Assembly (NCBI RefSeq): GCF_002795405.1
Contig: NZ_PHGZ01000007.1
Coordinates: 1-64,000 of the forward strand
DNA: 64,000 nucleotides
Reading direction: 5' to 3'
DNA from: Caviibacterium pharyngocola
GTDB lineage: Bacteria > Pseudomonadota > Gammaproteobacteria > Enterobacterales > Pasteurellaceae
Part shown: in pieces, positions 11,519 through 19,702 of the stretch
How positions within the stretch are numbered: the first letter of the stretch is position 1
Layout: each line of letters starts with the position of its first letter
Position numbers and translations under genes: made by a program
Notes under the pieces: generated by a model
Database searches by the model: none
Told to the model about the DNA's origin: nothing
Seen by the model: only the letters and a program-made list of their open reading frames with translations

Positions 11519-11729
11519 TTGACAAAGTGTAAGGTACAACCTGATAACATAGTTTACATCGTAACCCAAAGACATCGTTTACATTCATTTGTAAACGCTC
11601 ACCTAAAAAGCGATGACAAACCTGATTTAAATCGTATTTTATGTGTAGGATGGGCTTCAGCCCATCAAAAAATATAATTATTTCAATATGATGGGCTAAA
11701 GCCCATCCTACTTAAGTATACTTTGTCAA
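11519..11729 (+). mobile_element. REP-doublet element, long form, gapA copy 3
   Basis: This is the third copy of the 211-bp element, again with TTGACAAAGT/ACTTTGTCAA ends. It lies between terminator copies 3 and 4 and differs from copy 1 by about one base near 11611. Confidence 0.8.
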
Positions 11730-11738
11730 TAAACTGGA

Positions 11739-11763
11739 ACCGCTCTTTACGAGCGGTTTTTTA
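11739..11763 (+). terminator. Fourth copy of the gapA terminator
   Basis: The same ACCGCTC/GAGCGGT hairpin is followed by six T. This copy joins the unique sequence upstream of the acyl-CoA ligase gene, so it is probably the original right flank of the gapA terminator. Confidence 0.85.
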
Positions 11764-11802
11764 TTTCTCCTCACTTTTCCCTCGAAGGCGTTTAAAAAAG
11801 AT

Positions 11803-11928
11803 AAGCGAACAAATGTTTTTCTTTAAACTGTTATTTCCCTCACAAAATCCATAATTTCTTTAGATTTTCTGATTTTTTACTGGTATTTTCTCTCATTACT
11901 CTTTATATTAGCGCACAAGTGTTCGCTT
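11803..11928. promoter_or_regulatory. Upstream region of the acyl-CoA ligase gene with a 9-bp inverted repeat
   Basis: AAGCGAACA (11803-11811) and TGTTCGCTT (11920-11928) are exact inverted copies 108 bases apart. The second lies just past a possible -10 (TATATT, near 11904) of the downstream gene. Two copies of one site flanking a promoter could be operators, but no known regulator motif is recognised. Confidence 0.3.
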
Positions 11929-11986
11929 AAATAAATTTCATATTGAACACGGTTTATCTGATTTCATAAAGGGAAATAAACAAGCT

Positions 11987-13792
11987 ATGAATCCACTCGA
12001 TTTTCATTTTATCAACCGTATTCATCATCGTTCGGAAACGTTGGCAAATCAAACCGCACTTCGTTACCACGAAAACGATCGCTGGCAAGATATTTCTTGG
12101 GCTGAATTTCAGCGTCAAATTGATGAAGTCTCACGCGCACTCTTAGCTAATCATATCGACGTGCAAGATAAAATCGGGATTTTTGCGCATAATATGCCGC
12201 GTTGGACAATCACCGACATCGGCGCGTTACAAATTCGTGCGGTCACCGTGCCGATTTATGCCACCAACACCGCACAACAAGCGGAATTTATTCTCAATGA
12301 TGCGGATATCAAAATTTTATTCGTCGGCGATCAAGAACAATTCGATCACGCAATGGAAATTGCCGCGCAATGTCCGCAATTACAAAAAATTGTGGCGATG
12401 AAAGAATCGATCGATTTAAAAGATCACAACATCGCTTATTATTGGCAAGACTTTGTTGCTACCGGTTCCTCGGCGCAACAAACAGAATTGAATCAACGTC
12501 TTGCAGACAAACGACTTGGCGATCTTTTCACTCTGATTTATACCTCCGGCACAACCGGCGAACCGAAAGGCGTAATGTTGGATTATGCAAATTTAGCACA
12601 CCAGCTTAACGCGCACGATCTGTCGTTAAAACCTATCGATCACAATGATATTTCCCTGTCATTTTTACCTTTTTCTCATATTTTCGAACGTGCTTGGGTC
12701 GCCTATGTGTTACATCGCGGCGCGATAAATTGTTATATTGAAGACACCAACCAAGTGCGGTCGGCATTAAGCGAGATTCGCCCGACATTAATGTGCGCCG
12801 TGCCACGTTTTTATGAAAAAATTTACACCGCGATTCACGATAAAGTCCAACAAGCGCCCTTTTTCAGACGCGCGATTTTTAATTGGGCGATGAATGTCGG
12901 ACATCGATATTTCGATCTGAAAAGCCAAAAACGTCCAGTTCCTTTTTTATTGCAAAAACAATATGTTTTAGCGAATAAATTAGTGCTGGGCAAATTGCGT
13001 AATCTGCTCGGCGGACGTATTCGAATGATGCCGTGCGGCGGCGCAAAATTAGAATCCTCCATCGGCTTATTTTTCCAAAGTATCGGCATTAATATCAAAT
13101 TAGGCTACGGAATGACGGAAACCACCGCCACGGTGTCGTGCTGGAAAGATGATCATTTCGAACCGAATTCAATCGGCGAAGTAATGCCGGGCGCAGAAGT
13201 GAAAATCGGCGAAAACAATGAAATTTTAGTACGCGGCGGAATGGTAATGCGCGGTTATTACAAAAAACCGGAAGAAACGGCGCAAGCCTTCACGGAAGAC
13301 GGTTTTCTGAAAACCGGTGACGCCGGCGAATTTGATGCGCAAGGCAATTTATACATCACCGATCGGATTAAAGAATTAATGAAAACCTCCACTGGAAAAT
13401 ATATCGCGCCGCAATATATCGAAGGCAAAATCGGTAAAGACAAATTTATCGAGCAAATCGCCATTATCGCCGATGCGAAAAAATATGTTTCCGCGTTGAT
13501 CGTGCCTTGTTTCACCTCTTTGGAAGAATACGCCAAACAACTAAACATCAAATATCAGGATCGAATGGAATTGGTCAAACATTCCGAGATCATCAAAATG
13601 TTTGAAAAACGTATTGCCGAATTGCAAAAAGAATTGCCGAATTTCGAGCAAATTAAAAAATTCACCTTACTTCCGCAAGCATTCAGCACTGCGATGAATG
13701 AAATCACCCCGACCTTAAAACTGCGTCGTAAAGTGATTTTACAGCGCTATAAAGAGCAAATCGAAGCAATGTATAAAAAGCAGTCGAAATAA
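11987..13792 (+). CDS. Long-chain acyl-CoA synthetase family protein (AMP-forming)
   Basis: This 601-residue cytoplasmic or membrane-associated enzyme activates fatty acids as acyl-adenylates and then CoA thioesters. The AMP-binding P-loop [11 protein letters not shown] lies at about 184-194, GYGMTET follows near 370, and the DGFLKTGD motif of the C-terminal part is present. It resembles the Haemophilus HI0002-type ligase (Faa1-like) more than E. coli FadD, so I give no symbol. It has its own upstream region and ends in an uptake-sequence hairpin terminator. The substrate chain length is not shown by the sequence. Confidence 0.88.
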   Translation: MNPLDFHFINRIHHRSETLANQTALRYHENDRWQDISWAEFQRQIDEVSRALLANHIDVQDKIGIFAHNMPRWTITDIGALQIRAVTVPIYATNTAQQAEFILNDADIKILFVGDQEQFDHAMEIAAQCPQLQKIVAMKESIDLKDHNIAYYWQDFVATGSSAQQTELNQRLADKRLGDLFTLIYTSGTTGEPKGVMLDYANLAHQLNAHDLSLKPIDHNDISLSFLPFSHIFERAWVAYVLHRGAINCYIEDTNQVRSALSEIRPTLMCAVPRFYEKIYTAIHDKVQQAPFFRRAIFNWAMNVGHRYFDLKSQKRPVPFLLQKQYVLANKLVLGKLRNLLGGRIRMMPCGGAKLESSIGLFFQSIGINIKLGYGMTETTATVSCWKDDHFEPNSIGEVMPGAEVKIGENNEILVRGGMVMRGYYKKPEETAQAFTEDGFLKTGDAGEFDAQGNLYITDRIKELMKTSTGKYIAPQYIEGKIGKDKFIEQIAIIADAKKYVSALIVPCFTSLEEYAKQLNIKYQDRMELVKHSEIIKMFEKRIAELQKELPNFEQIKKFTLLPQAFSTAMNEITPTLKLRRKVILQRYKEQIEAMYKKQSK

Positions 13793-13798
13793 TCCCTC

Positions 13799-13828
13799 AA
13801 AGTGCGGTCAAAACGACTGCACTTTTTT
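13799..13828 (+). terminator. Terminator made from two facing uptake sequences
   Basis: AAAGTGCGGTC, a short loop, then GACTGCACTTTTTT forms a hairpin followed by a T run, directly after the ligase stop codon. The left arm is a perfect uptake core; the right arm is a near-match. Confidence 0.8.
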
Positions 13829-13862
13829 CATCTGTATAACCTCTCGACAATTAAATAAATAA

Positions 13863-13878
13863 CGTGATCCATATCACA
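13863..13878. promoter_or_regulatory. CRP/FNR-like site upstream of nrdD
   Basis: CGTGA-TCCATA-TCACA fits CRP with one mismatch; GTGAT-CCAT-ATCAC fits FNR at 8 of 10 positions. For an anaerobic ribonucleotide reductase operon, FNR is the more likely ligand by analogy with E. coli nrdDG. Confidence 0.55.
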
Positions 13879-13895
13879 AAATAACATTTTTTATT

Positions 13896-13910
13896 TGAGA
13901 ATAATTCTCA
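13896..13910. promoter_or_regulatory. Fur box upstream of nrdD
   Basis: TGAGAATAATTCTCA is a perfect 7-1-7 palindrome that differs from the Fur consensus TGATAATNATTATCA by one symmetrical change per arm. It lies 18 bases downstream of the CRP/FNR-like site. Confidence 0.6.
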
Positions 13911-14011
13911 TAAACAACGATGATTTTTTCTAATAAAACCAATTAGTAACCTCTCATTTGCACAAAAATACAGCCGAAATCGGCAAATTTTGCCGGTTGA
14001 AATTTGAAGAA

Positions 14012-14059
14012 TATCTATATATAGTGTGCCTCATTATTTTAAAACACAACATATGGTCA
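14012..14059. promoter_or_regulatory. Pair of NrdR boxes before nrdD
   Basis: TATCTATATATAGTGT (14012-14027) and ACACAACATATGGTCA (14044-14059) resemble the NrdR box ACACNATATATWGTGT, the first strongly in its right half and the second in its left half. Their centres are 32 bases apart, the helical spacing usual for NrdR pairs. They lie immediately upstream of the nrdD start. Confidence 0.55.
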
Positions 14060-14067
14060 TACATAAA

Positions 14068-16194
14068 ATGGGTACTTTCTTTGTTATCAAACGCGACGGT
14101 TCGCGCATTGTTTTTGAAATTCAACGTATTATCAACGCCATTAAAAAAGCGGCGTTGGCGGTCGGTATCAACGATGATCGTTATTGCTACAGTATCGGTC
14201 AACAAGTTTGCGACGAAATCTTTACGCATCATCAGCAAGAAATCGACATTAGCCGTATTCAGCAAATCGTTGAAAATCATTTAATGTCAAGCCAATATCC
14301 GCAAATCGCCCGCGCATATATCGAATATCGCCACGACAGAGATTTGGCGCGCGAAAAACGTAGCAATTTAACCAAAGAAATCGAAGGTTTGATTGAGCAA
14401 AGCAATGTGGAATTGTTGAATGAAAACGCTAATAAAGACGCGAAAGTGATTCCGACCCAACGGGATTTGCTCGCCGGTATCGTGGCGAAACATTATGCCA
14501 AACGCCATATTTTGCCGCGTGATGTAGTCGAGGCACACGAAAAAGGCGAAATTCATTATCACGATTTGGATTATGCGCCGTTTTTCCCAATGTTTAACTG
14601 TATGTTGGTCGATTTAAAAGGAATGCTCACCAGCGGATTTAAAATGGGCAATGCCGAAATCGAACCGCCGAAATCCATCGGCACGGCAACCGCCGTCACC
14701 GCACAAATTATCGCGCAAGTCGCCAGCCATATTTACGGCGGCACAACCATAAACCGCATTGACGAAGTATTGGCGCCTTATGTGCAATTAAGCTATGAAA
14801 AGCATTTGAAAACCGCCGAACAATGGCACATTCCCGATGCGAAAGCCTATGCCGACGCGTTAATCGAAAAAGAATGTTTCGACGCTTTTCAATCCTTAGA
14901 ATATGAAGTCAACACGCTACATACGTCAAACGGACAAACTCCTTTCGTCACTTTCGGATTCGGTTTGGGCACTACTTGGCAACAACGTTTGATTCAACAA
15001 TCCATTTTACGCAATCGTATTCGCGGCTTAGGGCGCAATCATAAAACGCCGGTTTTCCCGAAATTAGTGTTCACCATTAAAAAAGGCGTCAACCAAAGCA
15101 AAACGGATCCGAATTACGATATTAAACAACTCGCCTTGGAATGCGCGTCGAAACGGATGTATCCGGATATTTTAAATTATGATCAAGTGGTGAAAGTCAC
15201 CGGTTCCTTTAAAGCGCCGATGGGTTGCCGCAGCTTTTTGGGCGCTTACCAAGAAAACGAGGAATTCGTTCACGACGGGCGCAATAACTTAGGCGTCGTC
15301 AGCGTGAATTTACCGCGTATCGCCTTGGAGGCCAAAGGCGACGAAGCGACATTCTATGCGTTGCTCGATCAACGTTTAGCGATTGCGAAAAAAGCCTTGA
15401 TGACACGCATTGCCCGCTTGGAAAATACCAAAGCGCGCGTGGCACCGATTTTATATATGGAAGGAGCGTGCGGCGTGCGTTTGAAAGCGGACGATAATAT
15501 CGCGCAAATCTTCAAAAACGGACGCGCCTCCATTTCCTTGGGTTATATCGGTATTCACGAAACAATTAACGCGCTTTATGGCAATCGCCATATTTACGAC
15601 GATGAATTACTACGTCAAAAAGGAGTGGAAATCGTCAAATATCTCAGCGACGCCACAATTCGCTGGAAACAAGAAACCAGCTATGCTTTCAGTTTATATT
15701 CCACACCGAGCGAAAATCTCTGTGATCGTTTCTGCCGTTTGGATACCAAAACATTCGGTGTAATCGACGGCGTCACCGATAAAGGTTACTACACCAACAG
15801 CTATCATTTGGACGTTGAGAAAAAAGTCAATCCTTACGATAAACTGGATTTCGAGATGCCTTATCCGCCGCTTGCCAGCGGAGGATTCATCTGTTACGGC
15901 GAATACCCGAATATTCAACATAACTTAAAAGCCTTAGAGGACGTTTGGGATTACAGCTATGATCGCGTACCTTATTACGGCACTAACACGCCGATCGACG
16001 AATGCTACGAATGCGGCTATACCGGCGAATTTGAGTGTACAAGCAAAGGCTTTACCTGCCCGAAATGCGGCAATCACGACAGTGAAAAAGTCTCGGTGAC
16101 ACGTCGTGTCTGCGGTTATTTAGGCAGTCCGGATGCACGTCCGTTCAACGCCGGCAAACAGGAAGAAGTTAAACGCCGTGTGAAACATATGTAA
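14068..16194 (+). CDS. nrdD: Anaerobic ribonucleoside-triphosphate reductase NrdD
   Basis: This class III reductase makes dNTPs from NTPs without oxygen, using a glycyl radical. An N-terminal ATP-cone (about 1-95) precedes the catalytic barrel. The zinc site CYECGYTGEFEC...CPKCG and the glycyl-radical motif RVCGYLGS (Gly at about 683) are at the C-terminus. The ATG at 14068 gives 708 residues and the family N-terminus (GTFFVIKRDG). An in-frame start at 14026 would overlap the NrdR boxes and is unlikely. It is followed by its activase gene nrdG. Fur-, FNR/CRP- and NrdR-like sites lie upstream. Confidence 0.96.
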   Translation: MGTFFVIKRDGSRIVFEIQRIINAIKKAALAVGINDDRYCYSIGQQVCDEIFTHHQQEIDISRIQQIVENHLMSSQYPQIARAYIEYRHDRDLAREKRSNLTKEIEGLIEQSNVELLNENANKDAKVIPTQRDLLAGIVAKHYAKRHILPRDVVEAHEKGEIHYHDLDYAPFFPMFNCMLVDLKGMLTSGFKMGNAEIEPPKSIGTATAVTAQIIAQVASHIYGGTTINRIDEVLAPYVQLSYEKHLKTAEQWHIPDAKAYADALIEKECFDAFQSLEYEVNTLHTSNGQTPFVTFGFGLGTTWQQRLIQQSILRNRIRGLGRNHKTPVFPKLVFTIKKGVNQSKTDPNYDIKQLALECASKRMYPDILNYDQVVKVTGSFKAPMGCRSFLGAYQENEEFVHDGRNNLGVVSVNLPRIALEAKGDEATFYALLDQRLAIAKKALMTRIARLENTKARVAPILYMEGACGVRLKADDNIAQIFKNGRASISLGYIGIHETINALYGNRHIYDDELLRQKGVEIVKYLSDATIRWKQETSYAFSLYSTPSENLCDRFCRLDTKTFGVIDGVTDKGYYTNSYHLDVEKKVNPYDKLDFEMPYPPLASGGFICYGEYPNIQHNLKALEDVWDYSYDRVPYYGTNTPIDECYECGYTGEFECTSKGFTCPKCGNHDSEKVSVTRRVCGYLGSPDARPFNAGKQEEVKRRVKHM

Positions 16195-16209
16195 TACGAG
16201 GCGACACAG

Positions 16210-16237
16210 TTTCGCGCGCTCATTAGGGCGTGCGAAA
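16210..16237 (+). other. Stem-loop between nrdD and nrdG
   Basis: TTTCGCGCGC and GCGTGCGAAA form a GC-rich hairpin with one mismatch and no T run. It may stabilise or process the nrdD part of the transcript rather than end it. Confidence 0.45.
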
Positions 16238-16278
16238 TCGTTACAATAAAAATGTTTCAACCATAAGGTAGATATTTG

Positions 16279-16752
16279 ATGAATTATCTGCAATATTATC
16301 CCGTGGACATCGTCAACGGCGAAGGTACGCGCTGCACCTTATTCGTCAGCGGTTGCACTCACGCCTGCAAAGGTTGTTACAATCAAAAAAGCTGGTCTTT
16401 TTCCGCCGGCGTACCTTTCAATCACGCTATGGAAGAACAAATTCTCAAGGATCTTAAAGATACGCGCATAAAACGGCAAGGATTGAGTTTATCCGGCGGC
16501 GATCCCTTACATCCGCAAAATATCACCGCACTTTTACCGCTGGTACAACGCATTAAACGCGAATGCCCTGACAAAGATATTTGGGTGTGGACGGGCTATC
16601 GGTTGGAAGAACTCGATGAAACGCAACAACAAATGCTGCCTTATATCGATGTATTAATTGATGGAAAATTTATTCAAGAACAAGCGGATCCTGCGCTTGT
16701 TTGGCGCGGCTCGGCAAATCAGGTAATTCATCGTTTTACTCATATCGACTAA
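16279..16752 (+). CDS. nrdG: Anaerobic ribonucleotide reductase activase NrdG
   Basis: This 157-residue radical-SAM enzyme installs the glycyl radical on NrdD. The CxxxCxxC cluster motif is at Cys26, Cys30 and Cys33 (SGCTHACKGCYN), and LSGGDPLHPQN is the SAM-binding segment. I chose the ATG at 16279, with AAGG 11 bases upstream; the preceding TTG adds only one residue. It is the second gene of the nrdDG operon, 84 bases after nrdD. Confidence 0.95.
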   Translation: MNYLQYYPVDIVNGEGTRCTLFVSGCTHACKGCYNQKSWSFSAGVPFNHAMEEQILKDLKDTRIKRQGLSLSGGDPLHPQNITALLPLVQRIKRECPDKDIWVWTGYRLEELDETQQQMLPYIDVLIDGKFIQEQADPALVWRGSANQVIHRFTHID

Positions 16753-16763
16753 ATGCATCTAGA

Positions 16764-17015
16764 TTAAGGAAAATGCTGCTTGATCTGCGCTAACACTGCA
16801 AGCGGATCAAGCTCTAATCCTTCACAATAAGCAATAAACTCAAAAATATCCAAACGTCTCTCACCCGTTTCCACTTTTCCGATAAAAGAATGCACAACGC
16901 CCATTTTCTCACCTAATGCGCGCTGACTTAGTCCAAGCTCGATTCGTCGTTTAAGGAATAAATCCCTTAGCCAACTGTGCTCAATGGAATGAATTGATAA
17001 TCTGATATTTCCCAT
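16764..17015 (-). CDS. Small XRE-family DNA-binding regulator
   Basis: This 83-residue protein is mostly a lambda-Cro/C1-type helix-turn-helix (about 17-75), with LSQRALGEKMGVVHSFIGKVETGERR covering the two helices and turn. The ATG directly abuts a palindromic operator whose AGGTG serves as its ribosome-binding site, so self-repression is likely. It faces away from the membrane-protein gene at 17076. The pair could be a regulator and its target; the ligand or signal is unknown. Confidence 0.85.
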   Translation of the reverse strand: MGNIRLSIHSIEHSWLRDLFLKRRIELGLSQRALGEKMGVVHSFIGKVETGERRLDIFEFIAYCEGLELDPLAVLAQIKQHFP

Positions 17016-17060
17016 TGCACCTATTTTAGGTGCAAGTTATAACGTACCCATTTCAGGTAC
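17015..17060. promoter_or_regulatory. Divergent promoters with two palindromic operators
   Basis: Operator 1 is TGCACCTA-TTT-TAGGTGCA (17016-17034), a perfect 8-bp inverted repeat. Operator 2 is GTACC-CATTTCA-GGTAC (17044-17060). On the plus strand TTGCAC (17015-17020), 17 bases, then TATAAC (17038-17043) makes a good promoter for the membrane gene. The shared GTTATAAC (17036-17043) is itself palindromic and can serve as the -10 for the regulator too, with TTGTAC as -35. Both operators share a (T/C)ACC...GGT(G/A) core. Confidence 0.65.
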
Positions 17061-17075
17061 AAAAAGGAGTAAATA

Positions 17076-17462
17076 ATGACATTTTGGCAGAAAACACTAG
17101 GTGGATTAAATTTTCCCTATTACATCAGACATTTTCTATTCGGATTGATCTTTTTCGCAGTGCTCTTTGGCGGAATGGTATGGAATAACGAATTTGCCTC
17201 AACACAGAATAAAATCTTTACCACCATTATTTTAGTTATCTTACAGATTTTATATCCTTATTCCCGTTTCGTTTATGAAAGCGTAATGAATTATATTTTT
17301 GGTGATAATGTATTCTTTGTAAATGCATTACTTATGCTATCTACCAAGCTCATTACAATGATGCTTTGTTGGTGTTTCGCGATTTTTATTGCGCCTATCG
17401 GGTTAGCTTATCTTTATTTTCATTATACGAAACAAGAAAAAATCTCAGATAATCCACAATAA
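17076..17462 (+). CDS. Unrecognised small membrane protein
   Basis: I do not recognise this 128-residue protein. It shows about three hydrophobic segments (roughly 18-38, 46-66 and 83-113) and a short charged C-terminus, so it is probably an inner-membrane protein. AAGGAG lies seven bases before the ATG. It is transcribed divergently from a small XRE regulator through shared operators, which suggests tight control. A REP-doublet element and two similar hairpins follow it. No catalytic motif or known toxin/immunity signature is seen. Confidence 0.75.
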   Translation: MTFWQKTLGGLNFPYYIRHFLFGLIFFAVLFGGMVWNNEFASTQNKIFTTIILVILQILYPYSRFVYESVMNYIFGDNVFFVNALLMLSTKLITMMLCWCFAIFIAPIGLAYLYFHYTKQEKISDNPQ

Positions 17463-17481
17463 ATCCTCGGCATAAAAAAAG

Positions 17482-17502
17482 AGTGTGTTTTTTATATACT
17501 CA
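17482..17502. terminator. Hairpin, left copy, flanking the REP-doublet element
   Basis: GAGTGTG...TATACTC forms an imperfect stem. Read on the minus strand it is followed by seven T. It matches the right-flank hairpin (17633-17653) at 18 of 21 positions. Confidence 0.6.
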
Positions 17503-17509
17503 GGTTGAT

Positions 17510-17625
17510 GACAAACCTGATTTAAATCGTATTTTATGGGTAGGATGGGCTTCAGTCCATCAAAAAAAATATAATTATTTCAATATGATGGGCTAAAGCC
17601 CATCCTACTTAAATATACTTTGTTA
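17510..17625 (+). mobile_element. REP-doublet element, short form
   Basis: The element is bounded by TGACAAA (17510-17516) and TTTGTTA (17619-17625). It contains facing REP units GTAGGATGGGCTTCAGTCCA and GGGCTAAAGCCCATCCTAC, with the same AT-rich spacer as the gapA copies. It lies between the convergent membrane-protein and yjjV genes and between two related hairpins. Confidence 0.8.
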
Positions 17626-17632
17626 ATAAACT

Positions 17633-17653
17633 GAGTGTATTTCTTATACACTC
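17633..17653. terminator. Hairpin, right copy, flanking the REP-doublet element
   Basis: GAGTGTAT-TTCTT-ATACACTC is a perfect 8-bp stem with a five-base loop, directly before the yjjV stop codon. It duplicates the hairpin at 17482-17502. Confidence 0.6.
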
Positions 17654-17659
17654 TTTATA

Positions 17660-18448
17660 CTAACCGAACAACGCCACGCTATTTTGCCAAATCGTATTTT
17701 CGATCTGTTCCGGCGGTTCGTTTCTTAAACTGCAAAGTGCCTTAAATACCTCAAGGATACGTTCCGGACGATTCGGTTGACCTTGGAAACCGAAAACCGG
17801 CATATCCGGACTGTCGGTTTCCAGCAGCAACGCGTCTAACGGCAATTTAGCCACGGCATTGCGGGTTTTATTCGCCCGCACATAGGTGATCGTGCCGCCG
17901 ACGCCGATTTTATAGCCCAAATCCACAAAACGTTTGGCTTGTTCGTAGCTGCCGGAAAAACCGTGAATAACACCGCACTTTGTTAACCGAATCCGTTTTA
18001 AAAACGGCAATAACTGATCTTGCGACTTACGGCCGTGCAAATTCACCGGCAAATCGAATTGTTTTGCCAGTTGCAGTTGCGCCTCAAAAAACTCGCATTG
18101 TTTTCGCCACAATTCATCCGTGAGTAATGCCGGAATCGCACGTTCCAAACCGATTTCCGCCACCGCCGTACAAGCGGGATCGCGCGTCGCTAAACGGTGT
18201 TCCAGCTCCGTTAAATCATCCGTTTGATGTCGTTCGATATAAAGCGGATGTAAACCTAAACCGCAATAAAGTCGTTGCGGAAAAAGTGCGGTCATTTTTT
18301 CGATCGAATCGAAATCTTCACGCATTACCGCCACCAGCAAAATTTTATCAACGCGCTGATCGGCGGCGTTTTGCATTAATTGCGCCAACGGCTCGCCGCT
18401 GAATCGTTGCAGATAATCAATGTGTGTATGGGTGTCAAAAAATGCCAT
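17660..18448 (-). CDS. TatD-family metal-dependent hydrolase (YjjV type)
   Basis: This 262-residue TIM-barrel protein belongs to the TatD/YjjV family of metal-dependent deoxyribonuclease-like hydrolases. The metal-binding HTH (His7, His9), GLGLHP, AEIGL, NLHGR, IHGFSG and LLETDSP motifs are present in order. The LHPLYIERH variant fits YjjV rather than TatD itself. It is two bases downstream of the Nudix gene, so the two are cotranscribed. The physiological substrate is not shown by the sequence. Confidence 0.88.
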   Translation of the reverse strand: MAFFDTHTHIDYLQRFSGEPLAQLMQNAADQRVDKILLVAVMREDFDSIEKMTALFPQRLYCGLGLHPLYIERHQTDDLTELEHRLATRDPACTAVAEIGLERAIPALLTDELWRKQCEFFEAQLQLAKQFDLPVNLHGRKSQDQLLPFLKRIRLTKCGVIHGFSGSYEQAKRFVDLGYKIGVGGTITYVRANKTRNAVAKLPLDALLLETDSPDMPVFGFQGQPNRPERILEVFKALCSLRNEPPEQIENTIWQNSVALFG

Positions 18449-18450
18449 AA

Positions 18451-19074
18451 CTAATCAAATAATGTTTCCCACGTTGCCGCCGCATAATGTGCGTCGAAAC
18501 ACATTCTTATTTGGCTTTCGGTATTTTTTTCGGTTGAAAGCGGCGGTAATTCGTTCAGCGGAAAATAATCACTGGCGAGGGTTTCCGAGTTTTCCGTAAA
18601 TTCGCCGCCCAACGCCGTGCAATACACGAAGGTTTTACACACTTTATGTGCCATTTTCGGTAAATTATGTTTATCCCGATCCAAAATCGCGATAACAAAC
18701 TCGGCTTGTACATCTAAACCGGCTTCTTCCTTCGCTTCTTTGACGGTATTTTCTTTAATGGATAAATCCACGTCCACCCAACCGCCGGGTAAAGACCAAC
18801 GACCGTCGTTTTCTTGCACCAGCAAAATACGATCTTGTTTAAAAATTGCCGCTCGCGTGTCTAATTTCGGCGTTTGGAATCCTGTTTCATTGCAAAAAAG
18901 TGCGGTCACTTTTTCAACCGGAATATCGGATCGCTCACTCAGTATTGCCGCCGCGATTTCCCTGACGCGCTGAAAACGTTCCTTATCGAACGGATCTTTG
19001 CTATAAAACAGTCCGGCTTGCGCCAAACTTTGTAATTCCACCGCCCAATCCAGCCATTGCTCCTGATTACTCAT
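18451..19074 (-). CDS. Nudix hydrolase with N-terminal helical domain
   Basis: This 207-residue protein has a helical N-terminal region (about 1-60) of the kind found in ADP-ribose/nucleoside-diphosphate-linked hydrolases. A Nudix domain follows, with the box GGWVDVDLSIKENTVKEAKE continuing EEAGL. The chosen ATG at 19074 lies four bases after the ppiA stop (TAG-CGCG-ATG), implying translational coupling; an upstream in-frame codon at 19089 would overlap ppiA. It is one of a ppiA-Nudix-yjjV run. The substrate is unknown. Confidence 0.85.
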   Translation of the reverse strand: MSNQEQWLDWAVELQSLAQAGLFYSKDPFDKERFQRVREIAAAILSERSDIPVEKVTALFCNETGFQTPKLDTRAAIFKQDRILLVQENDGRWSLPGGWVDVDLSIKENTVKEAKEEAGLDVQAEFVIAILDRDKHNLPKMAHKVCKTFVYCTALGGEFTENSETLASDYFPLNELPPLSTEKNTESQIRMCFDAHYAAATWETLFD

Positions 19075-19078
19075 CGCG

Positions 19079-19636
19079 CTATTCCACACTCACGGATTGA
19101 ATCACCACATCCTCTTGCGGTACATCGCGATGAAAGCCGGAACGACCGGTTTTCACCTGCGTAATGCGATCCACTACATCCATTCCTTGCGTCACTTGAC
19201 CGAATACGGCATAGCCCCAGCCTTGCGCACTTTTTTCTTTGAAATTGAGGAAATCATTATTCGCCACGTTGATAAAAAATTGCGCGGTCGCCGAATGCGG
19301 ATCCGAAGTGCGCGCCATTGCAATGCTGCCACGCTCATTTTTCAAGCCGTTATCCGCTTCATTTTTAATCGGCGCGTCGGTTTGTTTTTGTTTCATTCCC
19401 GATTCGAAGCCGCCGCCTTGAATCATAAATCCGTCAATCACACGATGAAAAATCGTGCCGTTATAAAAGCCGTTTTGCGCATAATGCAAGAAATTTTGCA
19501 CCGTCACGGGCGCATTTTTATCGTCCAAAGCAAGATGAATGTCGCCTTGATTGGTATGCAACACCACATTGGTCGCGCCGGCGAACGAAGCGCAAGCAAT
19601 GCCGAGAACAAGGGTACAAAGTGCAGTAATTTTCAT
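19079..19636 (-). CDS. ppiA: Periplasmic peptidyl-prolyl cis-trans isomerase A
   Basis: This 185-residue cyclophilin speeds proline isomerisation in exported proteins. A signal peptide ends near residue 21 (CASFAGA). The cyclophilin core has [31 protein letters not shown] and YAVFGQV. It is close to the cytoplasmic paralogue ppiB directly upstream (about 70% alike by eye), indicating an old tandem duplication in which one copy gained or kept a signal peptide. Confidence 0.93.
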   Translation of the reverse strand: MKITALCTLVLGIACASFAGATNVVLHTNQGDIHLALDDKNAPVTVQNFLHYAQNGFYNGTIFHRVIDGFMIQGGGFESGMKQKQTDAPIKNEADNGLKNERGSIAMARTSDPHSATAQFFINVANNDFLNFKEKSAQGWGYAVFGQVTQGMDVVDRITQVKTGRSGFHRDVPQEDVVIQSVSVE

Positions 19637-19702
19637 TGTCGTTCCTTCTATTACGGATAAATTTCAGGACGCCCGAAAGCGTCCTGCATATAAATCAGCG
19701 AA

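Larger units (their letters stand above)
11001..11763 (+). repeat. Three tandem 246-bp units, each terminator plus element, closed by a fourth terminator
   Basis: Units start at 11001, 11247 and 11493, and a fourth terminator copy at 11739 closes the array. The units differ at only a few bases (for example C or T near 11081/11327, A or G near 11119/11611). Each unit consists of the gapA terminator hairpin followed by a 211-bp element with 10-bp inverted ends. No ORF here looks real: small open frames in each unit merely reflect the repeat. Confidence 0.95.

Noticed and set aside
11231-11677. Two 66-codon open frames in the tandem units
   Set aside because: They run through the terminator and REP sequence, lack ribosome-binding sites and exist only because the unit is repeated.
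11001-11763. Tandem array considered as a CRISPR
   Set aside because: Units are 246 bp, contain a terminator and REPs, have no variable spacers, and no cas genes are nearby.
18127-18402. 91-codon plus-strand open frame
   Set aside because: Antisense to yjjV with no independent signal.
19097-19660. 187-codon plus-strand open frame
   Set aside because: Antisense to ppiA and rich in His/Arg/Ile as expected of a shadow frame.
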